From NCBI GenBank assembly GCA_002483465.1, contig DLHX01000012.1, positions 124,001 through 188,000 on the forward strand: a stretch of 64,000 bases of DNA, written 5' to 3'. The stretch comes from Micavibrio sp. UBA7657 (lineage in GTDB: Bacteria; Pseudomonadota; Alphaproteobacteria; Micavibrionales; Micavibrionaceae). Position numbers and translations under genes: made by a program. Below the pieces are notes generated by a model. It searched no databases and was not told the origin of the DNA. It saw only the letters and a program-made list of their open reading frames with translations. This document shows, piece after piece, positions 1-7,944 of this stretch (position 1 is the stretch's first letter; each line of letters opens with the position of its first letter).

Positions 1-50
1 AAGGCCGTGCATCTTGATAAAGCGCATGTTTTTCAATCCCTTACCCAACT

Positions 51-117
51 GTCATTCCGGCGAAAGCCGGAATCCGGTACCATTTATCAACCCGATCCCG
101 GCTTCCGCCGGGATGAC
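51..117. repeat. Intergenic palindromic repeat (GTCATTCC...GGGATGAC type)
   Basis: The segment begins GTCATTCCGGCGAAAGCCGG and ends with a GCCGGGATGAC arm, so the two outer ends are inverted copies and each half also folds on its own around a GGC-GAAA-GCC type core. Related elements lie at 9656, 56943, 58264 and 60092. A reading frame of 99 codons can be drawn across it but it is made of repeat sequence and has no recognisable protein. The rest of bases 1-290 holds only this element and the leader of ffh; I see no gene there. Confidence 0.75.
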
Positions 118-290
118 AACAGGGACAGGAATATAGATCATAGGCCGCTAAAAGGCTATAAAACCTTGACTTTAAACCCCTTACCCCCTAATTTCCGGCC
201 ATTCCACCTGACCTTTGACGTCAGTGTCTACGGATACACCCTAGTCGGCGATTACGCTCACTGGGGCGAAAAACTTGTTTGGGCTTTTGA

Positions 291-1805
291 ATGTTTGAAT
301 CTTTAAGTACGAAACTCGGGAATGTATTTGGCAAGCTGCGCGGTAAGGGCAGCCTGTCCGAGAACGACGTCATGTCGGTGGCGCGTGAAATCCGCGTGGC
401 GCTGCTTGAGGCGGACGTTGCTCTCCCCGTAGTTAAAGACTTCATCGAGGGCATCAAGAAAAAAGCCGTCGGCCAGGACGTCATCAAGGGCGTGAACCCG
501 GGCCAGCAGATTGTGAAAATTGTTCACGACGAACTCGTCAAAATGCTGGGTTCGGAAAGTACGGATCTGAAATTCGGCTCAGCGCCGTCGGCTTATCTCA
601 TGGTTGGATTGCAGGGTTCGGGTAAAACAACCTCGACCGCGAAAATCGCGAAATTCCTGACCGACAGGCAGAAGAAAAAAGTCCTGATGGCGTCGCTGGA
701 CATCTACCGTCCCGCTGCGCAGGAACAATTGAAGCAACTCGGCACGCAGACCGGGATTGCCACCCTGCCCGTTGTCGAAGGCCAGAAGCCTGTCGACATT
801 GCAAAACGCGCGATGGATACGGGCCGCAAGGAAGGTTTCGACATCGTCATGTTAGACACGGCGGGTCGCCTGTCGATTGACGAAGAATTGATGAAAGAAA
901 TCGAGGCGGTTAAAAAAGCCACGAACCCGGTTGAGGTTCTGCTCGTTGCCGATGCGATGACGGGTCAGGACGCCGTCAACACCGCCAAAAACTTTGACGC
1001 CCGCGTGGCGCTGACTGGAATAATGTTAACGCGCGTTGACGGCGATGCGCGCGGCGGCGCGGCGATGTCGATGAAGGCGATCACCGGCAAGCCGATCAAG
1101 CTGCTTGGCGTTGGTGAAAAGATCGACGCGCTTGAGCAATTCCATCCCGACCGGATCGCGGGCCGTATTCTGGGCATGGGCGATATCGTTTCGCTCGTCG
1201 AGAAAACCATCGAGACCGTCGACCGCGAAGACGCGGCGAAAATGGCCGAAAAATTCCAGAAGGGTAAATTCGATTTCAACGATTTGCTCAGCCAGATGCA
1301 GCAGATGAAGAAAATGGGCGGCATGGGCGCGATGATGAAGTTGCTGCCCGGCCTTGGCAACATGGCCTCGCAGCTTGAAAATGCCGGTATGGATGAAGGT
1401 TTTATCAAGCGCCAGGAAGCGATTATTTATTCCATGACGCCAACCGAGCGTGCGAAGCCTGAGCTTCTCAACGCCAAGCGCCGCATCCGTATCGCGAATG
1501 GTTCCGGCACTTCGGTGCAGGAGATCAACAAGATCACCAAGCAGCTCGAGCAGATGCAGAAGATGATGCGCCAGGTGAAGAAGATGGGCACCGGCAAGAT
1601 GATGGGCATGATGAACAAGATGATGGGCGGCAAGATGGACGATTTGTCGATGCTCGCGGAATCGATGAACCCTGACGCGCTCGGCGAAGACATGGCCGCG
1701 ATGGAAGGCGAATTGGGGCCTAATCCTTTTGCGCCCGGCGGCGCGGCGTCAAATGCCAACCCGCTCGGCGATTTGAGTTCCCTCCTCGGAGGAAAGAAGA
1801 AGTAG
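291..1805 (+). CDS. ffh: Signal recognition particle protein Ffh (SRP54)
   Basis: GTPase subunit of the signal recognition particle. It binds 4.5S RNA and signal sequences of nascent inner-membrane proteins and docks with FtsY. The 504 residues show the NG domain with P-loop GLQGSGKT (106-113), DTAGR (189-193) and TRVDGDARGG (247-256, the usual TKLD motif with K to R), followed by a Met-rich M domain (about 310-460) full of QMxxMKKMG and KMMGMMNKMMGG runs that bind signal peptides. Length is slightly above the usual 450-490 because of a Gly/Ala/Pro tail. It is first of the ffh-rpsP-rimM-trmD-rplS series found in many proteobacteria. The start at ATG 291 gives the standard N-terminus MFESLSTKL. 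Confidence 0.97.
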   Translation: MFESLSTKLGNVFGKLRGKGSLSENDVMSVAREIRVALLEADVALPVVKDFIEGIKKKAVGQDVIKGVNPGQQIVKIVHDELVKMLGSESTDLKFGSAPSAYLMVGLQGSGKTTSTAKIAKFLTDRQKKKVLMASLDIYRPAAQEQLKQLGTQTGIATLPVVEGQKPVDIAKRAMDTGRKEGFDIVMLDTAGRLSIDEELMKEIEAVKKATNPVEVLLVADAMTGQDAVNTAKNFDARVALTGIMLTRVDGDARGGAAMSMKAITGKPIKLLGVGEKIDALEQFHPDRIAGRILGMGDIVSLVEKTIETVDREDAAKMAEKFQKGKFDFNDLLSQMQQMKKMGGMGAMMKLLPGLGNMASQLENAGMDEGFIKRQEAIIYSMTPTERAKPELLNAKRRIRIANGSGTSVQEINKITKQLEQMQKMMRQVKKMGTGKMMGMMNKMMGGKMDDLSMLAESMNPDALGEDMAAMEGELGPNPFAPGGAASNANPLGDLSSLLGGKKK

Positions 1806-1851
1806 TTTTTTTGTTTTTAACTTTTAATTTTAACACCTAAAGGAGACTAAC

Positions 1852-2319
1852 ATGGCAGTAGTAATCAGAATGTCCCGGGGCGGACGTCGTAATTTGCCCT
1901 TCTACCGTATCGTGGTTGCGGATTCCCGCTTTCCCCGCGACGGCCGTTATATCGAGCGCGTTGGCACATACAACCCGCTGCTGGAAACGGGCAATGAAAA
2001 CCGCGTGACACTCGTGAAGGACCGTATCGAGCACTGGCTGAAGCTGGGCGCGAAACCGTCCGAGCGCGTGGCGATGTTCCTCGGTAAAGCCGGCATGATC
2101 GACATGCCGAAGCAATCGAACCGCCCGGAGAAATCCGCGCCCGGTGAGAAAGCGAAATCCCGCCTCGAGGAAAAAGCCGCGAAGAAAGCAGCCGCTGAAG
2201 AAGCCGCGAAAGCGCCTAAAGAAGCACCGGCTCCTGCTCCTGAAGCTGCACCTGCTGAAGCTCCGGCTGAAGCAGCGAATGAAGCTGCTCCTCCCGCTGA
2301 AGAAGCGGCCGCAGGTTAA
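1852..2319 (+). CDS. rpsP: 30S ribosomal protein S16
   Basis: Small-subunit ribosomal protein S16. The first 85 residues carry the family sequence (MAVVIRMSRGGRRNLPFYRI, then VADSRFPRDGR and ERVGTYNPL). After about residue 95 there is a long tail of Lys, Ala, Glu and Pro that brings the protein to 155 residues; bacterial S16 is usually 80-120, and such Ala/Glu/Pro tails are common in alphaproteobacteria. A strong ribosome site (AAAGGAGA) precedes ATG 1852. It lies 46 bp after ffh and is followed by the repeat that opens the DUF559-rimM gene. Confidence 0.97.
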   Translation: MAVVIRMSRGGRRNLPFYRIVVADSRFPRDGRYIERVGTYNPLLETGNENRVTLVKDRIEHWLKLGAKPSERVAMFLGKAGMIDMPKQSNRPEKSAPGEKAKSRLEEKAAKKAAAEEAAKAPKEAPAPAPEAAPAEAPAEAANEAAPPAEEAAAG

Positions 2320-2325
2320 ACAAAA

Positions 2326-2376
2326 CCCTCTCCCACCGGGAGAGGGTGATCGAGCAACGCGAGATCGGGTGAGGGG
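2326..2376. repeat. Left hairpin/inverted repeat flanking the DUF559 domain
   Basis: CCCTCTCCC (2326-2334) and GGGAGAGGG (2338-2346) form a perfect 9-bp hairpin with a 3-base loop. Twenty bases later comes GGGTGAGGGG (2367-2376), which is the exact reverse complement of CCCCTCACCC at 2706-2715. The GAGGGG end lies 3 bases before the ATG of the DUF559-RimM gene and probably acts as its ribosome site. The same hairpin recurs at 2719-2738, so the pair brackets the nuclease-like domain in mirror orientation. Confidence 0.85.
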
Positions 2377-2379
2377 TTT

Positions 2380-3249
2380 ATGGATGTTGTTAAAACGGCC
2401 AGAAACCTACGTCAGAACCAGACCGACGCCGAAAAGAAATTATGGCGTCGGCTGAGAGACAGACAACTGAACGGCTGTAAATTTCGCCGTCAACACCCTA
2501 TCCCGCCTTACATTGTTGATTTCTTTTGCGAAGAAATCGGTTTGATTGTTGAAGTGGACGGTGGGCAACACACGCCGGAAAAGGACGCAAAGCGTTCTGA
2601 ATTTCTCAATCAGAACAACTTTAAAATTCTTCGCTTCTGGAACAATGAAGTGCTTGGGAATATAGAAGGCGTTTTGGAAATGATTAAAAAAAATCTTCCT
2701 CCTGACCCCTCACCCCTACCCTCTCCCAAGGGAGAGGGAGAAAAAAGAGTTTGCCTCGGCAAAATCACATCCGCGCACGGCGTCAAAGGGCTGGTGAAAA
2801 TCCTGCCCTTTGGCGAAGATCCCCTCTTGATCGAAGAGCTTTCCCCGGTTTTCACGGGTGAAAGCTCTTCGGATCAGCTCTCCATCACGATGAAAAATTC
2901 TGCTGGGAATAAATACTGGCTGGCCGCTGTCGATGGCGTTGTCGAACGCGACGGCGCGGAAGCGTTGCGCGGCACTGAAATATGGGTCGAGCGCGATGCC
3001 CTGCCCAAGATCAAAGAGAAGAATACGTTCTATCACACCGATTTGATCGGTCTGTCCGTCACCGAAGACGGGAAAGAGATTGGCACGGTCGTCAATGTGC
3101 AAAATTACGGCGCAGGTGATTTGCTGGAGATAAAGGCGAACGGTTCGACATTTTTATTTCCCTTCACCAACGACACCTGCCCCGAGATTAATGTCAAAGG
3201 TGGCTTTGTCTCCATCGTGAATTCTAGCGCGTATATGGATTTGAAATGA
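2380..3249 (+). CDS. rimM: DUF559 nuclease-like domain fused to ribosome maturation factor RimM
   Basis: One open frame of 289 codons joins two unrelated proteins. Residues 1-103 are a DUF559 domain (restriction-endonuclease-like fold) with likely PD-(D/E)xK residues D47 (in YIVDF), E58 and D60 (VEVDGGQH) and the closing ILRFWNNEVL. Residues 104-121 (DPSPLPSPKGEGE region) are encoded by a hairpin repeat. Residues 123-289 are RimM, the 30S maturation factor that acts with S19 and helps 16S rRNA processing: LGKITSAHGVKGLVK at 126-140, then a PRC-barrel part. RimM alone could start at ATG 2680, which has GAAGG 10 bases upstream and would give 189 residues, close to normal RimM length. So either a fusion protein or two products are made. 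The last four bases overlap trmD (ATGA). Confidence 0.9.
   Translation: MDVVKTARNLRQNQTDAEKKLWRRLRDRQLNGCKFRRQHPIPPYIVDFFCEEIGLIVEVDGGQHTPEKDAKRSEFLNQNNFKILRFWNNEVLGNIEGVLEMIKKNLPPDPSPLPSPKGEGEKRVCLGKITSAHGVKGLVKILPFGEDPLLIEELSPVFTGESSSDQLSITMKNSAGNKYWLAAVDGVVERDGAEALRGTEIWVERDALPKIKEKNTFYHTDLIGLSVTEDGKEIGTVVNVQNYGAGDLLEIKANGSTFLFPFTNDTCPEINVKGGFVSIVNSSAYMDLK
2706..2738. repeat. Right hairpin/inverted repeat inside the DUF559-rimM frame
   Basis: CCCCTCACCC (2706-2715) is the reverse complement of 2367-2376, and CCCTCTCCC (2719-2727) with GGGAGAGGG (2730-2738) repeats the left hairpin. The order is mirror-image to the left copy, so the DUF559 domain is framed by inverted repeats like a small mobile unit. 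Here the repeat is translated in frame and supplies the linker to RimM. Confidence 0.85.
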
Positions 3250-3935
3250 AACAGTGGCGCGTGAATATTTTGACCCTGTTCCCGGAAATGTTTCCCGGCA
3301 TGCTCGGTCAATCGCTAAGCGGCAAGGCGCTGGAAAAAGGGCTGTGGAGTTATAACGCCATCAACATCCGCGATTTCGCGCAGGACAAACATAAAACGGT
3401 CGATGATACGCCGTTTGGCGGCGGCGCAGGCATGGTGATGCGGGCAGACATAATTGAATCCGCCCTGCTCTCGATCAAGGATCCGGGCCGAAGGATTTAT
3501 TTATCCCCGCGCGGACGCCCGCTCACGCAGAAACTCGCTGAGGAGTTAAAAGACCAACACCTCACATTGCTTTGCGGTCGCTATGAAGGTGTCGACCAGC
3601 GCGTGCTGGATGCGCATAAATTCGAGGAAGTCAGCATCGGCGATTATGTTCTTTCGGGCGGCGAGCCTGCGGCGATGATTTTGATGGATGCGTGCATTCG
3701 CCTGCTGCCCGGCGTCATGGGCAACGAGGAAACTGCAGGCGAAGAAAGTTTTTCAAACAACATGCTGGAATATCCGCATTACACCCGCCCGGCTGAATGG
3801 ACGGATTCACACGGTAAAACGCATGCGGTTCCGGACGTGCTGACCTCGGGCAATCATGCCAAGGTAAAAGAATGGCGGCGCACCGAGTCTGAAAAACTGA
3901 CTCAAGAGCGCCGCCCTGATCTTTTTAAGAAGTAA
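3246..3935 (+). CDS. trmD: tRNA (guanine-37-N1)-methyltransferase TrmD
   Basis: Methylates G37 next to the anticodon of tRNAs reading CNN codons, using S-adenosylmethionine, and so prevents +1 frameshifting. The 229 residues (family about 230-250) carry DDTPFGGGAGMV (53-64), GRYEGVDQRV (111-120) and SIGDYVLSGGE (130-140), the knotted SPOUT active site. Its ATG overlaps the rimM stop, giving translational coupling. It ends directly against the convergent SIMPL-domain gene: stop codons abut at 3935/3936 with no space for a terminator. Confidence 0.97.
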   Translation: MKQWRVNILTLFPEMFPGMLGQSLSGKALEKGLWSYNAINIRDFAQDKHKTVDDTPFGGGAGMVMRADIIESALLSIKDPGRRIYLSPRGRPLTQKLAEELKDQHLTLLCGRYEGVDQRVLDAHKFEEVSIGDYVLSGGEPAAMILMDACIRLLPGVMGNEETAGEESFSNNMLEYPHYTRPAEWTDSHGKTHAVPDVLTSGNHAKVKEWRRTESEKLTQERRPDLFKK

Positions 3936-4688
3936 CTATTTCAAAACTGCGCGGGCAGAAACCGTCAGCGTGATTTCGGAATCGCCGGGGCTGGCAACAG
4001 GTGCGGCGGCTTTCATATCCATGGCCTGCATGCCCATTTCGGCGCGCGCCATCATCGGCATCGGATAGTTGGGATACGCCGTATCGACATTCACCTCGAC
4101 CAGCTCGGCCTCTTTCTTGCCGAGCGCTTTGGCGGCGCGCTCCGCCTTCTCACGCAGTTTCGTGAGGGCAGATTCCATCAGGCCATCGCGCACGGTTTCA
4201 AAAGATTCCGGCGAAAGCGTGTAGGACAGGTTGTTGGTCTGCATGCCCATGACCTGCAATTCGCCAAGCAGCTTCAGCAAGTCAGCCGAGTTTTTGCTCT
4301 TTAACTGCAAACCCTGACTGCCGCGCCAGACGACCGGCTTTTTCTCGTGGTTGTCGATCTTCTCTTCCGGGTCGGGGTGGGGCTGCTGGTTGGGGTCGTA
4401 GGGATAAACATAATAATGGTCGGTCGCGACCTGGACCTCCTTATATTTCTTCCCGGCCTCCAGGGCTTTAGTAATCAGGGTGTTGATCTTGTTCTGAAGG
4501 GCGGCCGAATCCGCGCTTTCCGTCTCATAGCGCAGGGAGGCAATCAGAAGGTCCTGCTGGACGTTCTGGCGCTCGCTGGCCGAGATATTGAGGACCGTCT
4601 GGCCGGACTTAACCAGGCTGGCCTCCTGGGCCATGGCCTCAGTCGTAAAACCAGCAAAAAGAACGCTTAAAATCAGGAAAAACCGCAT
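3936..4688 (-). CDS. Periplasmic SIMPL-domain (DUF541) protein
   Basis: The predicted 250-residue protein has a signal peptide (MRFFLILSVLFAGFTTEAMA, cut before QEAS) and then a SIMPL/DUF541 domain, the family of E. coli YggE, which is linked to oxidative-stress resistance but has no known reaction. The start at 4688 is chosen over an upstream in-frame ATG because GGAGG lies 5 bases before it and the signal peptide begins there. The C-terminus has DSEITLTVSARAVLK, typical of the family. The gene is transcribed alone, convergent with trmD and divergent from rplS. Confidence 0.85.
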   Translation of the reverse strand: MRFFLILSVLFAGFTTEAMAQEASLVKSGQTVLNISASERQNVQQDLLIASLRYETESADSAALQNKINTLITKALEAGKKYKEVQVATDHYYVYPYDPNQQPHPDPEEKIDNHEKKPVVWRGSQGLQLKSKNSADLLKLLGELQVMGMQTNNLSYTLSPESFETVRDGLMESALTKLREKAERAAKALGKKEAELVEVNVDTAYPNYPMPMMARAEMGMQAMDMKAAAPVASPGDSEITLTVSARAVLK

Positions 4689-4910
4689 AAATACCTCCGT
4701 TTGGCTTTGTCTGCATTGGTTTGGTCTATCATATATAGGGTTAGACGGCCAGAAGGCCCCTTTCCTTGGGTAAGTTGGGGGTGATTTTTGAGGTTTTTTT
4801 CTTTGCTTTTGCCTCTTTATGAGGGTATAAGACCCCAACTTTTAACCCATAAAACGATAAGCGGTCCGCGCCTTCACGGGTATTTCGGGACTGTATAAGG
4901 GAAGAAAACG

Positions 4911-5390
4911 ATGAACGTTTTAGAAAAATTTGAAGCCAAGCAGCTTCAGAAAATCCGGGGAGACAAAAAGATCCCCGAATTCAGCCCCGGCGATACCGTC
5001 AAGGTCAACGTCAAGGTCAAGGAAGGCACGCGCGAGCGTATCCAGGCCTATGAAGGCGTCTGCATCGGCCGCGCCGGCGCAGGTCTCAACGAGAATTTCA
5101 CCGTCCGCAAGATCAGCTACGGCGAAGGCGTGGAACGCGTATTCCCCCTCTTCAGCCCGCGCATCGACAGCATCGAACTCCTGCGTAAGGGTTCTATCCG
5201 CCGCGCGAAGCTTTACTACCTGCGCGACCGTTCGGGTAAATCGGCGCGTATTACCGAGCGCACCACCGGTCACGGTTTCGACGAAGAAAGCCTGGCAGTG
5301 GAAGCTTCCCTGAAGGCCGAACAGAAGGCCAACAAGGCGAAGAAAGAAAAGCCTGTAGACGGGCCGAAAAAAGAAAAGAAAAAGAAATAA
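4911..5390 (+). CDS. rplS: 50S ribosomal protein L19
   Basis: Large-subunit protein at the 30S-50S interface. The core shows IPEFSPGDTVKVNVKVKEG and RIQAYEGVCIGRAGAG, then RRAKLYYLRDRSGKSARI. At 159 residues it is longer than the usual 115-130 because of a Lys/Glu-rich tail that ends KKEKKKK. It closes the ffh-rpsP-rimM-trmD-rplS series, although the inward-facing SIMPL gene separates it from trmD, so it must have its own promoter in 4689-4910. A strong hairpin terminator follows. Confidence 0.97.
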   Translation: MNVLEKFEAKQLQKIRGDKKIPEFSPGDTVKVNVKVKEGTRERIQAYEGVCIGRAGAGLNENFTVRKISYGEGVERVFPLFSPRIDSIELLRKGSIRRAKLYYLRDRSGKSARITERTTGHGFDEESLAVEASLKAEQKANKAKKEKPVDGPKKEKKKK

Positions 5391-5400
5391 GCAGAATAAA

Positions 5401-5430
5401 AAACGGGCCCTCAGAGGCCCGTTTGTTTTT
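5401..5430 (+). terminator. Rho-independent terminator after rplS
   Basis: AAACGGGCC (5401-5409) pairs perfectly with GGCCCGTTT (5416-5424) around a 6-base loop, followed by TTGTTTTT-type T-rich sequence. An A-rich stretch precedes it, so it may also stop the convergent minus-strand gene that ends at 5446. Confidence 0.85.
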
Positions 5431-5445
5431 GAGGCGCCTGGCCTC

Positions 5446-5730
5446 CTAGTTCTTCACTATCAAAGGTGTTCTGAGATTGATCGCGCCCGAGTAATAATGC
5501 GGCGCGGCAAGCACGACTTCGGACGTCGAGGCGAATGTCTTTGTCAGGTCGCCATCGATCCTCGCAATCAAATGCAGCCCCTCGTTCAGAACGGCATGCA
5601 GGCTGGAATCCTTGCGGTTGAAAATAATGACATCCGAGCGCACATAGGCCGGGTCGGAAAACGTGATGCGCACCAGCCCGTGATCGAGGCTGAACTGCAC
5701 GGGAACGCCTTCGGTTATATTGTGAAACAT
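5446..5730 (-). CDS. Small hypothetical protein (94 aa)
   Basis: I do not recognise a family. The protein starts MFHNITEGVPVQFSLDHGLV and is mostly short hydrophobic/charged alternation, suggesting a small beta-rich cytoplasmic protein without signal peptide or membrane segment. A GGGGG stretch about 9 bases before ATG 5730 could serve as ribosome site. It stands alone between rplS (convergent) and leuC (divergent). Codon choice resembles the neighbours. Confidence 0.6.
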   Translation of the reverse strand: MFHNITEGVPVQFSLDHGLVRITFSDPAYVRSDVIIFNRKDSSLHAVLNEGLHLIARIDGDLTKTFASTSEVVLAAPHYYSGAINLRTPLIVKN

Positions 5731-5863
5731 AATTTTAAACCCCCGTTATTGCGCTAATACATTGCAAAGCCTAGTTTATTGGAAATAGATTGCGGCTTTA
5801 TTAATGCAGCTGCCCAACGGAAATGATTGATTTATCACGAGAATTTGTGGTTTATTTCAGCCT

Positions 5864-7264
5864 ATGAAACCGCGCACGTTATTTGAGAAAATCTGGGACG
5901 ATCATGTCGTCCACCGCACGGATGACGGCACCTGCGTGCTGTATATCGACCGCCACCTGGTGCACGAAGTCACCTCGCCGCAGGCATTCGAGGGACTGCG
6001 CATGGCCGGCCGCAAGGTGCGCAAGCCCGAGGCGACGCTGGCCGTGGCCGATCACAACGTGCCGACTTATGATCGCTCCCTTCCGATCAAGGAAGAGGAA
6101 AGCCGCATCCAGATCGAGACCCTCTCTAAAAACTGCGCGGAATTCGGCATCACGCTGTTCGACATGAAGGACAAGCGCCAGGGCATCGTCCACATCATCG
6201 GCCCCGAGCAGGGATTCACGCAGCCCGGCATGACGATTGTCTGCGGCGACTCTCATACATCGACTCACGGCGCGTTCGGCGCGCTGGCGTTCGGCATCGG
6301 GACGTCGGAAGTGGAACATGTGCTTGCGACGCAAACGCTCATTCAAAAACCGGCAAAGACAATGCGTATCACTGTCGATGGAAAACTTTCGCCCGGCGTC
6401 ACGGCTAAAGACATGATTTTAGCCATCATCGGCAAGATCGGCACGGCAGGCGGCACCGGTTACGTGATCGAGTACGCAGGTGAAGCGGTACGCAGCCTCT
6501 CCATGGCAGGCCGCATGACCATGTGCAACATGTCGATCGAAGGCGGCGCACGCGCGGGCATGATCGCGCCGGATGAAGTCACGTTTAAATATATCAAGGG
6601 CCGCCCGATGGCGCCGAAGAACGATAACTGGGACAAGGCCGTTGAATACTGGCGCTCGCTGAACTCCGACGACGGCGCGAAATATGATGTTGAGGTAGCG
6701 CTGAAGGCCGAAGAGATTCCGCCCCTCGTCACGTGGGGCACGACGCCGGAGGATATCGTACCGATTACAGGTGCCGTCCCCTCGCCCGCTGACTTTACCG
6801 ACCCTAACAAGAAAAAATCGGTCGAACGCATGCTGGAGTACATGAACTTGAAACCCGGCACAAAGATGCAGGACATTACGATTGATAAAGTCTTTATCGG
6901 TTCCTGCACCAACGCCCGCATCGAGGATTTGCGCGAAGTCGCAAAAATCGTTGAAGGCAAAAAGATCGCAGGCACTGTTGAAGCCATGATCGTTCCGGGT
7001 TCCGGCCTTGTGAAGGAACAGGCGGAGACCGAGGGCCTCGATAAAATCTTCATTGCCTCCGGTTTTGACTGGCGCGAACCCGGCTGTTCGATGTGCCTTG
7101 GTATGAACTCGGATCAATTAAAACCCGGTGAACGTTGCGCCTCAACCTCCAACCGCAATTTCGAAGGCCGTCAGGGACGCGGCGGACGCACGCATTTGAT
7201 GTCGCCTGCCATGGCCGCCGCCGCCGCAATCAAGGGTAAACTGACCGATGTGAGGGATTTATAA
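5864..7264 (+). CDS. leuC: 3-isopropylmalate dehydratase large subunit LeuC
   Basis: With LeuD it isomerises 2-isopropylmalate to 3-isopropylmalate in leucine biosynthesis, using a [4Fe-4S] cluster. The 466 residues match the E. coli length; cluster ligands are C348 (GSCTNARIEDLR) and C408/C411 (GCSMCLGMN). Other aconitase-family signatures are CGDSHTSTHGAFGALAFGIG and FEGRQGRGGRTHLMSP. Its stop TAA shares one base with the ATG of the following HD-domain gene (TAATG), so translation is coupled and the leu genes form one operon. Confidence 0.97.
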   Translation: MKPRTLFEKIWDDHVVHRTDDGTCVLYIDRHLVHEVTSPQAFEGLRMAGRKVRKPEATLAVADHNVPTYDRSLPIKEEESRIQIETLSKNCAEFGITLFDMKDKRQGIVHIIGPEQGFTQPGMTIVCGDSHTSTHGAFGALAFGIGTSEVEHVLATQTLIQKPAKTMRITVDGKLSPGVTAKDMILAIIGKIGTAGGTGYVIEYAGEAVRSLSMAGRMTMCNMSIEGGARAGMIAPDEVTFKYIKGRPMAPKNDNWDKAVEYWRSLNSDDGAKYDVEVALKAEEIPPLVTWGTTPEDIVPITGAVPSPADFTDPNKKKSVERMLEYMNLKPGTKMQDITIDKVFIGSCTNARIEDLREVAKIVEGKKIAGTVEAMIVPGSGLVKEQAETEGLDKIFIASGFDWREPGCSMCLGMNSDQLKPGERCASTSNRNFEGRQGRGGRTHLMSPAMAAAAAIKGKLTDVRDL

Positions 7265-7944
7265 TGTCTGAGTGGCCGGACGATTATGATTTTGAGACTG
7301 ACGAGTTGTGCCAGAACGTGTTCAAACCCTTCATTCTTAATGAACTCGATTTGCTTGAAGCCTACGATGGGCAGCGGCCCGATAGCATCACCTATATTTT
7401 CCATGAACATGCCGAGCGCGTGGCCCGCGACGTCGAAAAAACCTGCCTGCATATGGATCTCGGTAAAACCGTCGCACGGAACATGTACTGGGCGCTCCTG
7501 CCGCATGATTGCGGCAAGCGCTTATTACCTGTTTCCCTCTGGGATCAGGACGACAAGCCCGAAGGCGATTTAAAGGATCGCCGCCGTGAGCATACGAAAC
7601 TGGGGGTGCAGATTGCCGAGAAAGAACTGAGCGACGTTGAGCACCCGTTTAAAACGTTGATGGTCGATATCATACTCAAACACCACGAACAGATGGATGG
7701 CAAAGGCTACCTGAAGCTGGGGCCAGAGCACCTCTCTAAACCTGTCCGGTTGGCCTGCCTTGTTGAAGCGTTCGATGGCTGGAGCATTGCCCGCCCTCAT
7801 TACGGCGGCCGGGATATTACAATTCCCGCAGTTCTGGAGCGTATGCGCGGAGAAAAGGCCGGGTTTTTTGATAAGGCTCTGCTGGATGCGTTTGCCGAGA
7901 TGAAGATGGCCGAATATAACAGGCTGGAAGGACCCGCCCCGTGA
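7264..7944 (+). CDS. HD-GYP-like metal-dependent phosphohydrolase domain protein
   Basis: A 226-residue cytoplasmic protein with HD-superfamily metal motifs: H81-D82 in HDCGK (81-85) and HHEQMDGKGYL (140-150), followed by LVEAFDGWSIARP (166-178), in the spacing of HD-GYP domains. The GYP signature reads GYL, so cyclic-di-GMP hydrolysis cannot be assumed. There is no sensor domain. It sits between leuC and leuD with both junctions overlapping (TAATG before, GTGA after), so it is translated with the leucine enzymes. Alternative roles would be another nucleotide phosphohydrolase or a degenerate regulator. Confidence 0.85.
   Translation: MSEWPDDYDFETDELCQNVFKPFILNELDLLEAYDGQRPDSITYIFHEHAERVARDVEKTCLHMDLGKTVARNMYWALLPHDCGKRLLPVSLWDQDDKPEGDLKDRRREHTKLGVQIAEKELSDVEHPFKTLMVDIILKHHEQMDGKGYLKLGPEHLSKPVRLACLVEAFDGWSIARPHYGGRDITIPAVLERMRGEKAGFFDKALLDAFAEMKMAEYNRLEGPAP

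Noticed and set aside
7..306. 99-codon frame across the start of the window
   Set aside because: It reads through a palindromic repeat and ends in the ffh leader; no family or ribosome site.
6419..7117. 232-codon minus-strand frame opposite leuC
   Set aside because: Antisense shadow of leuC.
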